Assembly: GCF_023897065.1 (NCBI RefSeq)
Contig: NZ_JAMHIV010000026.1
Coordinates: forward strand, 1 to 64,000
DNA: 64,000 nucleotides
Source: Crossiella sp. SN42
Lineage (GTDB): Bacteria; Actinomycetota; Actinomycetes; Mycobacteriales; Pseudonocardiaceae
Direction of reading: 5' to 3'
In this document: piece by piece, positions 15,986 to 23,768 of the stretch
Position numbering within the stretch: the stretch's first letter is position 1
Layout: the number at the start of each line of letters is the position of its first letter
Notes under the pieces: model-generated
Database searches by the model: none
What the model was told of the DNA's origin: nothing
What the model saw: the letters and a program-made list of their open reading frames with translations, nothing else
Program-made: the position numbers and the translations under genes

Positions 15986-17020
15986 ATGAAGGTTGCCACG
16001 ACATTGGGGTACTGGAGCGCCGGTCCGCCCGCCGACGCCGGGGAGATCGTGCGGATCGCCGACGAGCTGGGCTTCGAGTCGGTGTGGACCGCCGAGGCCT
16101 ACGGCAGTGACGTGCTCACGCCGCTGGCCTGGTGGGGCTCGCAGACCAGCCGGGTCAAGCTGGGCACCGGGATCGCGCAGATGTCCGCGCGGCCGCCGAC
16201 CACCCTGGCCATGGCCGCGATGACCCTGGACCACCTGTCCAACGGGCGGGCCGTGATCGGCATCGGCGCGAGCAACCCGCAGGTGGTCGAGGGCTGGTAC
16301 GGGGTGCCGTACCCGCGGCCGCTGGAGCGGACCAGGGAGTACATCGAGATCATGCGCAAGGTCATCGCCAGGGAGGGGCCGGTGACCTACGCGGGCAAGC
16401 ACTTCCAGCTGCCCCTGGAGGGTGGCAGCGGGATGGGCAAGGCGCTGAAGTCGACGCTGCACCCCTTCCGCAAGGACATCCCGATCTTCCTGGCCGCCGA
16501 GGGGCCGAAGAACGTCGCGCTGGCGGCGGAGATCGCGGACGGCTGGCTGCCGTTGTTCTTGTCCCCCAAGACCAGTGACGAGTTCCGGGTGTCGCTGGAG
16601 GAGGGGTTCGCGCGGGCGGGGGCGCGGCACACCAAGGAGAGCTTCGAGGTGGTCGGCGGGCCGTACTCGATCATCGTCAACGACGATGTGGAGGCGGCGG
16701 CGGACTGGTTGCGGCCGGTCATCGCGCTGTATGCCGGGGGGATGGGGGCCAAGGGGCTCAATTTCCACCACAACGTGATCGCCAAGGCCGGGTGGCACGC
16801 GGAGTGCGAGCGCATCCAAGACCTCTATCTGGCCGGGGACAAACAGGCCGCCATCGCCGCGGTGCCCACCGCCATGGTCGAGGACTTCGCGATCATCGGG
16901 CCGCTGTCGAAGGTGCGGGAGGAGATCCAGCGCTGGAAAGAGACGGTGATCACTACCTTCTCGATCAACACGCTGCAGACCCAGTACCTGCCGCAGCTGG
17001 CCGAGTTCGTCCTGGGCTGA
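15986..17020 (+). CDS. LLM-class F420-dependent oxidoreductase
   Basis: The 344-residue protein has the luciferase-like TIM barrel of F420-dependent enzymes: EIVRIADELGFESVWTAEAY at the first active-site loop, LGTGIAQMSARPPTTLAMAA, GRAVIGIGASNPQVVEGWYG, and IPIFLAAEGPKNVALAAEIA followed by DGWLP. The last four motifs are typical of the F420 LLM group in actinomycetes. The reaction is hydride transfer to or from an unknown organic substrate. The start ATG 15986 follows GCCTAACGTGGGCGC with no strong ribosome-binding site. It is a single gene, with a long non-coding region downstream. Confidence 0.9.
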   Translation: MKVATTLGYWSAGPPADAGEIVRIADELGFESVWTAEAYGSDVLTPLAWWGSQTSRVKLGTGIAQMSARPPTTLAMAAMTLDHLSNGRAVIGIGASNPQVVEGWYGVPYPRPLERTREYIEIMRKVIAREGPVTYAGKHFQLPLEGGSGMGKALKSTLHPFRKDIPIFLAAEGPKNVALAAEIADGWLPLFLSPKTSDEFRVSLEEGFARAGARHTKESFEVVGGPYSIIVNDDVEAAADWLRPVIALYAGGMGAKGLNFHHNVIAKAGWHAECERIQDLYLAGDKQAAIAAVPTAMVEDFAIIGPLSKVREEIQRWKETVITTFSINTLQTQYLPQLAEFVLG

Positions 17021-17327
17021 TCGGAGTTTTTCCAACGCTGTAAGCCACTCGGGCGGCCACCAGAGGACAACTCGACTAGCTCTGATGGGTGCCCTCAGTT
17101 GTGCTTCGGCCCGAGTTTTGCCATCCTGCCCCTGACTGCGCGATCGTCCGTTCCATCCCCCCGGGCGGACGGATGCGTCAAGTCGATGCGGGGAAGGCGT
17201 TCTATCCGTCTTCCTGCGCCCAGGTCGCCGGCCGCGACTTCCTCCCCCCTAGGTCCCGGCCGGCGACCTGCCGTTCTCCCGGCCCCTGCTCGCGCTTCGC
17301 GCTCGCCGGGTCTCGGCAGGGTGTTTT

Positions 17328-17346
17328 CTGGGGGCGCGGCCCCCAG
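17328..17346. repeat. Perfect 8-bp-stem hairpin with 3-nt loop
   Basis: CTGGGGGC at 17328-17335 pairs with GCCCCCAG at 17339-17346 around a GCG loop. It is followed by further G/C-only short palindromes. Confidence 0.85.
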
Positions 17347-17619
17347 GCCCCGCCCGGCGGGCTCTGCCCCCGGACCCCCGCGATTGGCGGGGAGTCGCCT
17401 GGCGTTGGGTCTCGCCAGGGGCACAAGCCTCGCGCTGCCTGTCCTGCTGCCCAGTTCTTCTGCCGCTGCCTCTCCCCTGCCCAGCTCTTCTGCTCTTCTT
17501 CCGTTCTTCTGCTCTCCCTGTGCCCCTCTTCTCCCCTTCCGCTTGCCCCTCCCCGGCTTTTCTTCTTGTGTCGCAACGTATTTTGGGGTCCTGTTCGAAA
17601 AGGGGGCGGGGCGGCTCGG

Positions 17620-17651
17620 GGCACGCAAGCGACCCCCAGTCGCTTGGTGCC
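17620..17651. terminator. Long hairpin, terminator-like
   Basis: GGCAC (17620-17624) plus CAAGCGAC (17626-17633) pair with GTCGCTTG (17639-17646) plus GTGCC (17647-17651), with one bulged G and a CCCCA loop. No gene ends just upstream, so it may belong to a non-coding transcript. Confidence 0.5.
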
Positions 17652-17738
17652 GGCGAGTCGCCCCGTCCGGGTGTGGGTCCCGGTGCTGCGGGGCTCACGG
17701 GTTGCAGCTTAGGGTCAAATCGAGCGCTTTTGCAACAC

Positions 17739-17767
17739 AGTGGAACAAGATGGTGCTAGTTTCCACT
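17739..17767. promoter_or_regulatory. Operator candidate upstream of the XRE gene
   Basis: AGTGGAA (17739-17745) and TTCCACT (17761-17767) form a 7-bp inverted repeat with a 15-nt spacer, 25 bp before the XRE start and within the AT-richer promoter segment. Confidence 0.45.
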
Positions 17768-17792
17768 TCAGTGTTCTCAAGGGAGGTGGGTC

Positions 17793-18266
17793 GTGCCAGA
17801 ACGGGAAGTGCCAGGACAGCGGGCGTCCGACGGCGTCACGGCTGCTCGGTCTGCCTTCGTGGAACGGCTGCGCTATCTCCTGGAGCACCATCCCGCCGGG
17901 CCGCACACGCCGGCCGAGGTGGCCGCGGGGACCGGGTTGTCGCAGTCCGGGATCTACGCGCTGCTCTCGCCCAAGGCCAATCCGACCGTGGAGACCATGG
18001 CGACGCTGGCCTCGTTCTTCGGGGTTCCGCTCGGGTACTTCGTGGACGAGCAGATCGCCGAGCGGACCAGGGCCGAACTGGGGCTGCTGAGCCGGTTGAA
18101 GGACGCCGGGGCGCAGAAGGTGGCGTTGCGGTCGACCTCGCCGGGGACCATGGAGTCGGCCTCGCTGCCCGAACTGCTGGACCTGATCGGCGCCGCGGTC
18201 GAGCAGGCCCGCCGGCTGAAGGAGACGGACGGCCCTCGACGGCCGGATGAGTCCCCGACAGAATGA
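17793..18266 (+). CDS. XRE-family HTH regulator of the ImmA/MAB_1171c block
   Basis: This 157-residue protein contains an XRE-type HTH at about 22-80 (FVERLRYLLEHHP, then TPAEVAAGTGLSQSGIYALL followed by SPKANPTVETMATLASFFG and VPLGYFVDE). The rest is helical and without a known domain. The start is GTG 17793 with GGGAGG 7 nt upstream. Its TGA overlaps the ATG of the metalloprotease gene (ATGA), so the pair is co-translated. XRE plus ImmA/IrrE-type protease is an established regulatory pairing in which the protease cleaves the repressor. Confidence 0.88.
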   Translation: MPEREVPGQRASDGVTAARSAFVERLRYLLEHHPAGPHTPAEVAAGTGLSQSGIYALLSPKANPTVETMATLASFFGVPLGYFVDEQIAERTRAELGLLSRLKDAGAQKVALRSTSPGTMESASLPELLDLIGAAVEQARRLKETDGPRRPDESPTE

Positions 18267-18832
18267 AGGTCGCCAGGTGGCGTCGCGGGGACGCCGGGCA
18301 GGAAGGCGACTCGGGGTTGCGGCGCACATACCGGGCATGCGCGGACATCGTCAACGGGCTGGCTCTGCCGCAGCCCTTCGATGTCCAGGTGCTCTGCGAC
18401 CGGGTGGGCCAGGAGCGCGGCAGGCCGATCTTCCTCGCGCCGATCAGCCTGCCCACCGGTGGGCCGTGCGGGTTGTGGATCAACACCGACCCGGCCGACT
18501 ACATCTTCTTCGAGGCCGACACCTCGCCGCTGCACCAGCGGCACATCGTGCTGCACGAGCTGGGCCACCTGCTCTGCGACCACCACGCCGCGCCGGTGCT
18601 CACCCCGGACGCCTCCCGGCTGCTGATGCCCTCGCTGGACCCGGCCATGGTGCGCAGGGTGCTGGGCCGGGGCTGCTACTCGGCGGTGGAGGAGCAGCAG
18701 GCGGAGATCATCGCCTCGATGATCATCCAGCGGACCAGCGCGTGGACCGCCGAGCCGGTGCGGCCGGTGCCACCGGAGGCCGCGGAGCTGGTGCGCCGGA
18801 TCGAGCGCGCCCTAGAGCGATCGGTGAACTGA
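18263..18832 (+). CDS. ImmA/IrrE-type zinc metalloprotease
   Basis: The 189-residue protein has the zinc-binding HELGH at residues 98-102 inside RHIVLHELGHLLCDHH, with a downstream acidic segment AVEEQQAEIIASMII that supplies the third ligand in this family. ImmA proteins cleave a cognate XRE repressor; the cognate here is presumably the overlapping upstream gene product. No signal peptide is present. The gene is followed without a gap by the MAB_1171c-type membrane gene. The N-terminus (MKVARWRRGDAGQEGDS) is short and basic, and the domain proper begins near residue 20. Confidence 0.9.
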   Translation: MKVARWRRGDAGQEGDSGLRRTYRACADIVNGLALPQPFDVQVLCDRVGQERGRPIFLAPISLPTGGPCGLWINTDPADYIFFEADTSPLHQRHIVLHELGHLLCDHHAAPVLTPDASRLLMPSLDPAMVRRVLGRGCYSAVEEQQAEIIASMIIQRTSAWTAEPVRPVPPEAAELVRRIERALERSVN

Positions 18833-18833
18833 A

Positions 18834-20036
18834 CTGGACGCCGTCAGCCTGGTCCTGCCGCCACTGTGCGCGCTGGTGTCCCTGATCGCGCTGCTGTACA
18901 AGCTGCCCGACCTGCGCCGCGACCGGCGGGAACCCGGGCTGCTCGCGCTGTGCGCCACCTTCGCCATCCTGACCGTCACCTACACCCTGTTCATCCCGGC
19001 CGTGTGGGCCTGGGTGGACCGGCTGCTCGGCGTGCCCAACATCGGCGGGATCATCAACCAGGGCATGGTGATCCTGCTGACCATGGCCCAGCTGAGCGTG
19101 GTGCTGCGCTGGTCCGACCCGCCCGAGGTGGCCTGGCCGCGGATCCGGTTCCGGCTGTGGCTCTACGGCCTGGTGCTGGCCGCGATGGCGGCGCTGTACA
19201 CGTTGGCGGCCACCACCAGCGTGCAGGACGACCACTTCGCCCTCTCCCTGGTCCGCTCGCCCTACTACCAGGTCTACATGGGCCTCTACCTGGGCGCGTA
19301 CACCCTGGGCCAGGTCGACGTGATGCGGCTGTGCTGGCGCTACGCCAAGGTCGCCGGGCGGCCGTGGCTGCGCCGGGGGCTGCGGATCGCGGCGGCCTCC
19401 TCCGCGCTGGGCCTGGTGTACTCGGCCGGGCGGGCCGCCGACGTGGTGGGCGGGCTGCTGAACTACAGCGGGCTGTGGTGGGAGCCGGTGGTGCGGGTCA
19501 GCGTCGGGCTGGCCGCACTGCTCAAGGTGGTGGGCTGGACCATTCCCGGCTGGGGACCCCGGCTGTCGGTGGCGCTGGGCGCGCGGGATCGGCGGCGGGC
19601 GCTGCGCGAGCTGACCCCGCTGTGGCAGGCCCTCTACCGCTCCGCGCCGGACATCGCGCTGGTGGACCCGCTCGGCGCGGGCATGCGGCAGAGCCTGGAG
19701 TTCCGGTTGTACCGCAAGGTGATCGAGATCAGGGACGGGCAGCTCGCGCTGCGGCCGTACCTGGATCCGGCGGTCGCGGAGACCGCGCGGCGGATCGGCG
19801 CGCAGGCCGGGCTGAGCGGGCGGGAGCTGGACGTCGCGGTGGAGGCGGCGCGGCTGCGGGTGGCGCTGCGGGACCAGGCCGAGGGACACCGGCCCGAGCG
19901 GTCCGCGCCGCTGACCGGGGACAGCGGGGGCGACCTCGCCGAGGAGCTTTCCTGGCTGCGTCAGGTGTCCAGGGCGTTCAGCGGCTCGCCGGTAGTGGCC
20001 GCGGTGCTCGCCGAGTCCAGCAGGGAACACGCCTGA
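18834..20036 (+). CDS. MAB_1171c-family membrane protein
   Basis: The protein (about 400 residues) has a hydrophobic N-terminal half with seven likely membrane helices, including LLALCATFAILTVTYTLFIPAVWAW, LWLYGLVLAAMAALYTLA and YMGLYLGAYTLGQVDVMRLCW. A soluble C-terminal half contains ELTPLWQALYRSAPDIAL and FRLYRKVIEIRDGQLALRPYL, typical of the MAB_1171c family, which commonly follows XRE and ImmA genes in actinobacteria. The usual start codons begin at GTG 18876, which would cut the first helix. A CTG at 18834, one base after the ImmA stop, restores it (DAVSLVLPPLCALVSLIALLYKL) and is my preferred start. The molecular function is unknown. Confidence 0.8.
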   Translation: MDAVSLVLPPLCALVSLIALLYKLPDLRRDRREPGLLALCATFAILTVTYTLFIPAVWAWVDRLLGVPNIGGIINQGMVILLTMAQLSVVLRWSDPPEVAWPRIRFRLWLYGLVLAAMAALYTLAATTSVQDDHFALSLVRSPYYQVYMGLYLGAYTLGQVDVMRLCWRYAKVAGRPWLRRGLRIAAASSALGLVYSAGRAADVVGGLLNYSGLWWEPVVRVSVGLAALLKVVGWTIPGWGPRLSVALGARDRRRALRELTPLWQALYRSAPDIALVDPLGAGMRQSLEFRLYRKVIEIRDGQLALRPYLDPAVAETARRIGAQAGLSGRELDVAVEAARLRVALRDQAEGHRPERSAPLTGDSGGDLAEELSWLRQVSRAFSGSPVVAAVLAESSREHA

Positions 20037-20082
20037 GGCTTCCCGGTCGACGAGCGGCGGTCTGGTCACGATCACTCTGCGA

Positions 20083-20098
20083 TGTGACGATGGTCACG
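20083..20098. promoter_or_regulatory. CRP-like site upstream of the cyclase-like gene
   Basis: TGTGA-CGATGG-TCACG fits the CRP/GlxR consensus TGTGA-N6-TCACA with one mismatch. It lies about 90 bp upstream of the 20186 start. The core GTGAC-N4-GTCAC is shared with the palindrome at 20812-20829. Confidence 0.55.
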
Positions 20099-20185
20099 GT
20101 GCGTATGTGCGGTTCCGGACACACTGTCGTGATCATCAGGAGCAGGCTGTGCCCCGCCCACCACGCCGTTGTTCCGGAGTTCCGC

Positions 20186-20773
20186 ATGAGCGAGCCGCCG
20201 CCGTTCCTCCCGCCCTACCGGGCTGTGCTGGTCGCGGACAACCGGGACTACGACGGCGACGGACCGACCGGGCAGCGGCTGGACGAGTCGGTGCCCGAGG
20301 TGCTGCGCGCGACCTTCGACCGCATCGGCCAGCCGGAGTTGTGGCGGGAACTGGCCTTCCAGGACAGCTCGGCGCACGGCCACACCCTGGGCCTGGACAC
20401 CCGCTACCTGCCGCTGCTGGTCGAGCCCTACCTCCAGGCCCTGCGCCGCGAGCTGGCCGCGCGGAGCAGGCACACCCGCTCCTACCCGCTGCGCCTGCGG
20501 GTCAGCCTCGGCGTCTGCCCGCTGCCGGCCTCCGGCGCCCCGGCCAGGGTGGAGGCGCACAACCTGATCAACGCCCAGTCGGTGCGCAACCTGGCCCGCC
20601 GCGCCGACCCCACCCCGGCCTTCGTGGCCGCGATCCTGTCCGAGCGGGTGTTCAACGACGTGGTGCGGGCGGGCTACACCCGGCTCTCGCCCGCGGAGTT
20701 CACCAGGACCGAGGTGCGGGTGAAGCAGTACCACGGCACCGGTTACCTCCACCTGCCGCGGGACCGCGAGTGA
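20186..20773 (+). CDS. Degenerate nucleotidyl-cyclase-fold protein
   Basis: This 195-residue protein fits the class III cyclase fold loosely: a first strand YRAVLVADNRDYDG with an acidic residue where the metal-binding Asp sits, a helix ending in WRELAFQDSSAHGHTLGL, then PLRLRVSLGVCPLP, an NLINAQSVRNLARRA helix corresponding to the VNxAARL segment, and a C-terminal YLHLP strand. The canonical second Asp and the substrate-binding Lys/Asp are not evident, so it may bind rather than make a nucleotide. The start ATG 20186 is chosen because the domain begins just after it; the same frame runs far upstream only as an overlap of the membrane-protein gene. Confidence 0.55.
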   Translation: MSEPPPFLPPYRAVLVADNRDYDGDGPTGQRLDESVPEVLRATFDRIGQPELWRELAFQDSSAHGHTLGLDTRYLPLLVEPYLQALRRELAARSRHTRSYPLRLRVSLGVCPLPASGAPARVEAHNLINAQSVRNLARRADPTPAFVAAILSERVFNDVVRAGYTRLSPAEFTRTEVRVKQYHGTGYLHLPRDRE

Positions 20774-20811
20774 CCTCCGCGACACTGGCATCCGGGTAAG
20801 GCAAGGCCGTT

Positions 20812-20829
20812 GCGTGACACATGTCACGC
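20812..20829. promoter_or_regulatory. Palindromic CRP-like site upstream of the SPFH-like gene
   Basis: GCGTGACA-CA-TGTCACGC has perfect 8-bp arms and lies 60 bp before the 20890 start. It contains the same GTGAC-N4-GTCAC core and spacing as the site at 20083-20098. Confidence 0.6.
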
Positions 20830-20889
20830 TCGCCAGGCGTGCCTGCCGCGAGACTGCTCCGGCGGGTCCATTGCCGAGGAGGGTCGTTC

Positions 20890-21669
20890 ATGACCGGATC
20901 CACACAGGCACGCCGACCGGTGGGGCCATTCGCCGGAGTCGGCACCTGGTGGCGTTCTCGCCAGTTGCGCAAGGAAGAGGTGGGTGCGGCGGCGCCGCCG
21001 GTGGCCACGCCGGCCAAGGTGGCGCGGTACGAGGTGGCCGCGTGCCGGGTGCCGAGTGCGACCGCGGAGTTCGCGTTCACCTTCTCCTGCACCGTGCGGT
21101 GGCGGCTGGTGCCCGCCGCGGACGGGCCCCGGCATCCGAATCCGGCCGGGGTGGCGGTGAACGCGGTGCTGCACCGGGCGATGGCCATCTCCGGCGCGGC
21201 CGAGCTGACCGAGGGCGAACGGGTCAACGCGGAGCTGGCCGCCGAGCTCGGCACGCCCAAGCCCGATCCCGGTGGCTGGGTGCAGTCCTGGGCCGAGGAC
21301 ATCGGCCTGTCCGCCGACGCCGAGGACCTGAGCCTGGTCACCCAGTTGCAACGATTACGCCGCAAGCGGCTGGCCTGGGCGGCGGAGCGGGAATGGGAGT
21401 GCGACCAGCGGCAGTACCTGACCGAGAGCGTGCTGCGTGATCCCGGTTCGGCGGTGGCCTGGTGGCTGGCCCGGCATCCCGACGAGATCGAGGAGGCCGT
21501 CCGCCTCGTCGGTCCGCTGGCCCGGCTGGTCTCCGCGGTGCACCAGACCGAGGTGCACCCGCTGTACCGCGAGTTCGAGCCACGCCACCAGCTGCCCGGG
21601 CCGAGGGCTCAGGAGGGCTCCTCGCCGATCACCGGCGGCGGCACCGTGGGCAGGTCGTCCAGTCCGTAG
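20890..21669 (+). CDS. SPFH/Band-7-like hypothetical protein
   Basis: A 259-residue protein. Residues about 55-120 (VACRVPSATAEFAFTFSCTV) read like the beta-rich part of an SPFH domain in which incoming sequences are processed as a ...TVRWRL... strand, followed by an alpha-helical arm rich in Arg/Glu (LQRLRRKRLAWAAEREWECDQRQYLTE) and a segment with AWWLARHPDEIEEAVRLVGPL. No membrane helix is seen. The ATG at 20890 has GGAGGG 7 nt upstream. Its last 61 bp overlap the convergent PPE-like gene. Adjacent genes encode the cyclase-like protein and the XRE/ImmA/MAB_1171c block. The fold call is tentative. Confidence 0.5.
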   Translation: MTGSTQARRPVGPFAGVGTWWRSRQLRKEEVGAAAPPVATPAKVARYEVAACRVPSATAEFAFTFSCTVRWRLVPAADGPRHPNPAGVAVNAVLHRAMAISGAAELTEGERVNAELAAELGTPKPDPGGWVQSWAEDIGLSADAEDLSLVTQLQRLRRKRLAWAAEREWECDQRQYLTESVLRDPGSAVAWWLARHPDEIEEAVRLVGPLARLVSAVHQTEVHPLYREFEPRHQLPGPRAQEGSSPITGGGTVGRSSSP

Positions 21670-22832
21670 ATCTCGTCGCTGAGCCTGCGCACCTTGCTGG
21701 TGTGCTCGACGTCGTCCTCGGGCCTGCGGCCGGGCTGCGGCGGCGGGAGCAGTGCGGGGCCTGGGGCGCCTGGTTTTCCGGGGACGCCGGGGGCTGGGCG
21801 GGTGGTGTGCGGGGCGGGGTTGCGGGGTGCGGGCGTTGGTGGCTGCGGGGATGCGCCACCACCGCCCAGCACGCCGAGGAACCCCGCCGCGCCACCGGAA
21901 CCAGCGCCGGGTGCGCCCGGCCCCGAGCCGCCGAACCCGCCGCCGGGACCCGGGCCGCCCAGCCCGCCGCCTTGTCCGGGGCCGCCGGACACGGTTCCCG
22001 GGCCGCCGGGGATCGGCAGGTCCGGGCGGAGGCCGGCCGGGCCGCCGGCCTGCGCCCGGGTGCCGTCCTCGGCACCGGGCCGGTGGCCGGGATCAGCGGC
22101 GGGTTGCGTGCTGGTGGGTTGCGGGGTGGCCGGGCCGGTTGGCGGCCGGCCAGGATCGGCGGGGTGGTCCAGTGACGTCCGCGGTGGGCGGGTGCGGCCG
22201 GGGTCGCGGGCGGGTGGGTCGACGGGCGGGGGTTCACGGCGGTCGCGGTCGCCGGGCGGGGGCAGGGCGAGCGGGGTGGTCTCGACCGCGATCCGGGGTG
22301 GGTCGGGCAGGGTGGGCACCGACTCCGCCTGGACCCTGGCCGCGGCCTCGAAGGCGTACAGGGCGCGGTTGGCGGCGTCGTCGCGGGCCTTGTTGGCGGC
22401 CAGCTGGGCGTGCATGTCCTGCTGGATCTCGATGAGCGCCACCGGGTTGAAGGCCGTCTCGGCGAAGCCGGGCTGGCGCACCTGTTCGGCGGACTCGATC
22501 TTCGGCTTGGTCTCGGCGAAGTCGACGCCGTGCGCGGAGACGCCGGCCAGGTTGGTCTCGGCGGCCTTGAGCGCGGTCATCGCCCAGTGCAGGGACGGCC
22601 GGGCCGCGTCGAACATCGCGCTGGCCGCCGCGCCGTGCCAGTCCAGGCCCAGGTCGGTCAGTGCCCGCGCCACCCGCTCCCGGCACTCCTCGGCCGCCAC
22701 GTGCATCGCCCGCAGCGCCTCCGCCGGCTCGTGCACCGCGCCGCTGCCCGCCCCCTCCTGCATCCAGCGGTACTTCTCCTCCAGCGGATAGCCCTCGAAC
22801 CGGTTGTGCCGTATCCGCGGCTCCTCGCTCAT
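21609..22832 (-). CDS. PPE/WXG100-like ESX substrate with proline/glycine-rich tail
   Basis: A 407-residue protein. The N-terminal 160 residues are helical with a WHG (WxG-type) turn in LDWHGAAASAMFDAARPSLHW, as in PPE/WXG proteins. A long Pro/Gly-rich region (about 185-370) follows, then a conserved-looking acidic tail containing YGLDD, a Y-x3-D type VII secretion signal. It is the last gene of a leftward operon with a DUF3558 lipoprotein (13 bp upstream) and a small helical protein. Such trios accompany ESX secretion in Pseudonocardiales, although no ESX core gene lies in the window. Its 3' end overlaps the SPFH-like gene by 61 bp. Confidence 0.75.
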   Translation of the reverse strand: MSEEPRIRHNRFEGYPLEEKYRWMQEGAGSGAVHEPAEALRAMHVAAEECRERVARALTDLGLDWHGAAASAMFDAARPSLHWAMTALKAAETNLAGVSAHGVDFAETKPKIESAEQVRQPGFAETAFNPVALIEIQQDMHAQLAANKARDDAANRALYAFEAAARVQAESVPTLPDPPRIAVETTPLALPPPGDRDRREPPPVDPPARDPGRTRPPRTSLDHPADPGRPPTGPATPQPTSTQPAADPGHRPGAEDGTRAQAGGPAGLRPDLPIPGGPGTVSGGPGQGGGLGGPGPGGGFGGSGPGAPGAGSGGAAGFLGVLGGGGASPQPPTPAPRNPAPHTTRPAPGVPGKPGAPGPALLPPPQPGRRPEDDVEHTSKVRRLSDEIYGLDDLPTVPPPVIGEEPS

Positions 22833-22844
22833 CCCGCCCCCTCG

Positions 22845-23429
22845 TCATCGTTTTCCGCGCAGCTCCACCAGGTTCCGGGTGGCCAGCTCCGCCATGGCCA
22901 CCGCGCGCTGGCACAGCTCCGCCGTGGTCAGCGGCACCGGTTCGGTGTCATAGGAGTACTGGATGCCCAGCCGCTGCCCGTCGGCCACGCTGACATCGAC
23001 GAAGCAGCCCCGGCCGTCGGTGGTCCGCCGGTTCTGCACCGCAGGGAACCCGGCCACCCGCACCAGCTGGACCTCCAGGTTGGTCTCGCCCGGCCGCAGC
23101 CAGACGTCCGCGCCCTCCTGCGGCACTGGCGTGACCTGGTAGGCGTACCGCGGTTTCTCCCCCGACCGGGAGAAGCCGCAACCCCGGTTGCCGAACCGGT
23201 CACCGGCCTCGGCGGGCATCACGTAGTCCACGCCGAGGTCCTTGCGCTGCGCGGCGGTCAGCAGCTCGCACACCTGGCCCTCGACGAAACCGTCCAGCCG
23301 GATCTCCTTGGGGCGCGCGGACACCACCGCCTTGGCCGCCGCCTCGTCCATCGGCACCGGCGAACCGGGCACCGAACATCCGGCGAGCACTACCAGCGCC
23401 ACCATTCCCAGCACCCGGAACGCGATCAT
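22845..23429 (-). CDS. DUF3558 lipoprotein
   Basis: A 194-residue lipoprotein: a short signal peptide (MIAFRVLGMVALVVLAGCS) with the lipobox LAGC, then a DUF3558-like domain with VCELLTAAQRKDLGV, GNRGCGFSRSG, VAGFPAVQNR and GCFVDVSVADGQRLGIQYS. DUF3558 lipoproteins are widespread in Actinobacteria beside PPE/ESX-type genes; their function is unknown. The ATG overlaps the upstream gene stop by 4 bp and the gene precedes the PPE-like gene by 13 bp, so the three are one operon. It should sit on the outer face of the membrane. Confidence 0.88.
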   Translation of the reverse strand: MIAFRVLGMVALVVLAGCSVPGSPVPMDEAAAKAVVSARPKEIRLDGFVEGQVCELLTAAQRKDLGVDYVMPAEAGDRFGNRGCGFSRSGEKPRYAYQVTPVPQEGADVWLRPGETNLEVQLVRVAGFPAVQNRRTTDGRGCFVDVSVADGQRLGIQYSYDTEPVPLTTAELCQRAVAMAELATRNLVELRGKR

Positions 23430-23755
23430 GACCGATACCGCGCCAGGGATTCGGCGATCTCCGTTTCGGTGAATCCGTAGTCCTGGGCGGCCAGCCTGAG
23501 TTCCACCGCCGCGTCCAGCAGGGTCTGGCTGTATTTCAGGTACTGCTGGTAGATCGAGTCCGGTCCGTCGACGAACTTCCAGCTGTACACCTTCGCGGCG
23601 TCCGCGCTGACCGGGTCACCGCCGCAGGGCCGCATCCGCAGGCCTTCCTGCAACAGGCGCAGCCTGCCCCGCAGCCATTCCCCTTCCCGGTTGAGCACCG
23701 CGAAGGCGGCCAGCACCTGTTCCCGGCTCACCCGGACCCGGTCATCGCTCCCCAC
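23426..23755 (-). CDS. Small helical ESX-associated protein
   Basis: A 109-residue, almost entirely helical protein without cysteine pairs in a signal peptide or membrane segment. It starts with a heptad-like helix (VSREQVLAAFAVLNREGEWLRG), contains YQQYLKYSQTLLDAAVELRLAA and ends with YGFTETEIAESLARYRS. The latter has Y-x3-E, the type VII secretion signal pattern, so it may be a partner of the PPE-like protein. It is the first gene of the operon and its stop overlaps the lipoprotein ATG. A strong composite inverted repeat lies just upstream (23769-23807). Confidence 0.65.
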   Translation of the reverse strand: MGSDDRVRVSREQVLAAFAVLNREGEWLRGRLRLLQEGLRMRPCGGDPVSADAAKVYSWKFVDGPDSIYQQYLKYSQTLLDAAVELRLAAQDYGFTETEIAESLARYRS

Positions 23756-23768
23756 GACTACCCCCCGA

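Larger units (their letters stand above)
17021..17792. other. Hairpin- and pyrimidine-rich non-coding region
   Basis: No gene is supported. The stretch contains a perfect hairpin CTGGGGGC-GCG-GCCCCCAG (17328-17346), CCTGGCG (17398-17404) with CGCCAGG (17413-17419), a strongly pyrimidine-biased tract (about 17430-17570) and a long hairpin at 17620-17651. GC content drops toward 17700-17790, where the XRE promoter lies. The composition resembles dispersed intergenic palindromic elements of actinomycetes rather than decayed coding sequence. Confidence 0.6.

Noticed and set aside
17089-18250. Reading frames over the hairpin-rich region, including one running into the XRE gene
   Set aside because: Translations are low-complexity and end in antisense or out-of-frame parts of the XRE/ImmA genes; hairpins and pyrimidine bias argue for non-coding DNA.
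18866-20773. One 635-codon plus-strand frame covering the membrane-protein gene and the cyclase-like gene
   Set aside because: Its first two thirds are an out-of-frame shadow of the MAB_1171c gene; only the part from ATG 20186 is a plausible protein.
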